Of a stretch of 64,000 nt of DNA, positions 63,634 to 64,000 are shown in pieces (the stretch's first letter is position 1; every line of letters starts with the position of its first letter). The position numbers were made by a program, and so were the translations under genes. The DNA is from JASHPR01 sp963842355. Its GTDB lineage: Bacteria; Actinomycetota; Actinomycetes; Streptosporangiales; Streptosporangiaceae. Below the pieces are notes generated by a model. That model was not told where the DNA came from. It ran no database searches and saw nothing but the letters and a program-made list of their open reading frames with translations. The stretch lies in the NCBI GenBank assembly GCA_963842355.1, contig CAWJGC010000011.1, positions 496,001 to 560,000 on the forward strand, written 5' to 3'.

Positions 63634-64000
63634 ATGAGCAAGGCAACCAGGATCAGGCAGCAGAACGCCAGGCAGAAAATCGCCGCGCAGCGTGCGGCGG
63701 CGCGGCGCGCCGAGGTCCGCAGGCGGGTGCTGATCACCGCGGGCAGCGTGCTCGTGGTGGTGGCGATCGTGGTCGTCTTCGTCGTGGTCAAGATGTCCGG
63801 CAACAACAACTCGTCCAGCGGCGCCTCGGGCGGCGTCTACGGCACCGCGTTGCCGGCCAGCGTGAGCAAGGACATCACCGGCGTCCCCGCCAGCACGCTG
63901 AACACGGTCGGCGTGGGCTCGGTCCCGAGCTATATGACGGCCTCCGAGGGCGGCGCGCCGCCGGTCGGCAAGGTCTCGGGCGCCGCGCTGACCAGCGGCG
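63634..64000 (+). CDS. DUF929 (thioredoxin-like) protein, 3' truncated by window edge
   Basis: From the ATG at 63634 the frame is open to the window end (122 codons). The N terminus RIRQQNARQKIAAQRAAARRAEVRRR is basic and is followed by one membrane helix (about 32-53, VLITAGSVLVVVAIVVVFVVV) and the start of an extracytoplasmic domain (YGTALPASVSKDITGVPASTLNTVGVGSV). This matches actinobacterial DUF929 proteins, which carry a thioredoxin-like domain further on. The cysteine motif lies outside the window. Confidence 0.82.
   Translation, partial: MSKATRIRQQNARQKIAAQRAAARRAEVRRRVLITAGSVLVVVAIVVVFVVVKMSGNNNSSSGASGGVYGTALPASVSKDITGVPASTLNTVGVGSVPSYMTASEGGAPPVGKVSGAALTSG

Overview
The window is high-GC DNA from an actinobacterium, probably a soil member of the Streptosporangiales/Streptomycetales kind. 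Reasons are the GC-rich third codon positions, many GTG starts, a BluB-CobT fusion for cobalamin, a TIGR03086 (mycothiol/DinB-like) protein, a PPOX/F420-type flavoprotein, and DUF3040, DUF6412 and DUF929 proteins. No taxonomic marker such as 16S rRNA is present, so the assignment is inference.

Layout. (1) 1-21.2 kb is mostly ordinary chromosome. A cobalamin/siroheme operon on the minus strand (cobH, bluB-cobT, cysG) is followed by a GT2 glycosyltransferase and a GtrA protein whose 3' ends overlap antisense, an SQD1-like UDP-sulfoquinovose synthase, glyA, and a YidC-like insertase with DUF6412. A catabolic-looking operon follows (MFS transporter, sphingosine-1-phosphate-lyase-like PLP enzyme, FGGY kinase), convergent with an aldehyde dehydrogenase and a GMC oxidoreductase. 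After an MFS exporter come a GNAT protein, cobQ (frameshifted) and cobD, and then tRNA-Arg(TCT) at 21162. (2) 21.2-48.6 kb is an accessory region. It begins at the tRNA-Arg and contains decayed tRNA-Arg and tRNA-Gly copies, a hydrolase gene broken by a run of 49 A's, dispersed repeat families, low-GC orphan genes (a two-TM coiled-coil protein, a ubiquitin-like protein, a DUF2569 protein), and nested mobile DNA. An IS701-like transposase gene is interrupted by an IS1634-like element (11-bp inverted repeats, 10-bp target duplication) and, separately, by a 3.1-kb serine-recombinase element. Further on lie an IS630 remnant, an ABC-2/GntR operon, a methyltransferase, a short-chain dehydrogenase whose catalytic Lys is Glu, a truncated TetR gene, a 42-bp tandem array, a PP2C-like/GlxA pair, an MFS remnant, and a decayed tyrosine-integrase element lodged in the 3' end of a DHFR-family gene. 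(3) 48.6-64 kb is ordinary chromosome again: a YCII/DGPF protein with its ECF42 sigma factor, a lipoprotein, a second glyA, gamma carbonic anhydrase, an aminotransferase, an EamA/CGNR divergent pair, small redox and membrane proteins, a WtpABC/ModABC-like oxyanion transporter and the start of a DUF929 protein.

Working together. cobH, bluB-cobT, cobQ and cobD supply mid and late cobalamin steps, while cysG feeds siroheme and precorrin-2. The kinase, lyase and aldehyde dehydrogenase at 10.3-14.9 kb could form a phosphorylate, cleave, oxidise route for an unknown import substrate. ECF42 and DGPF form a known genetic pair. Single-base deletions break many reading frames here, so some apparent pseudogenes may be sequencing errors.
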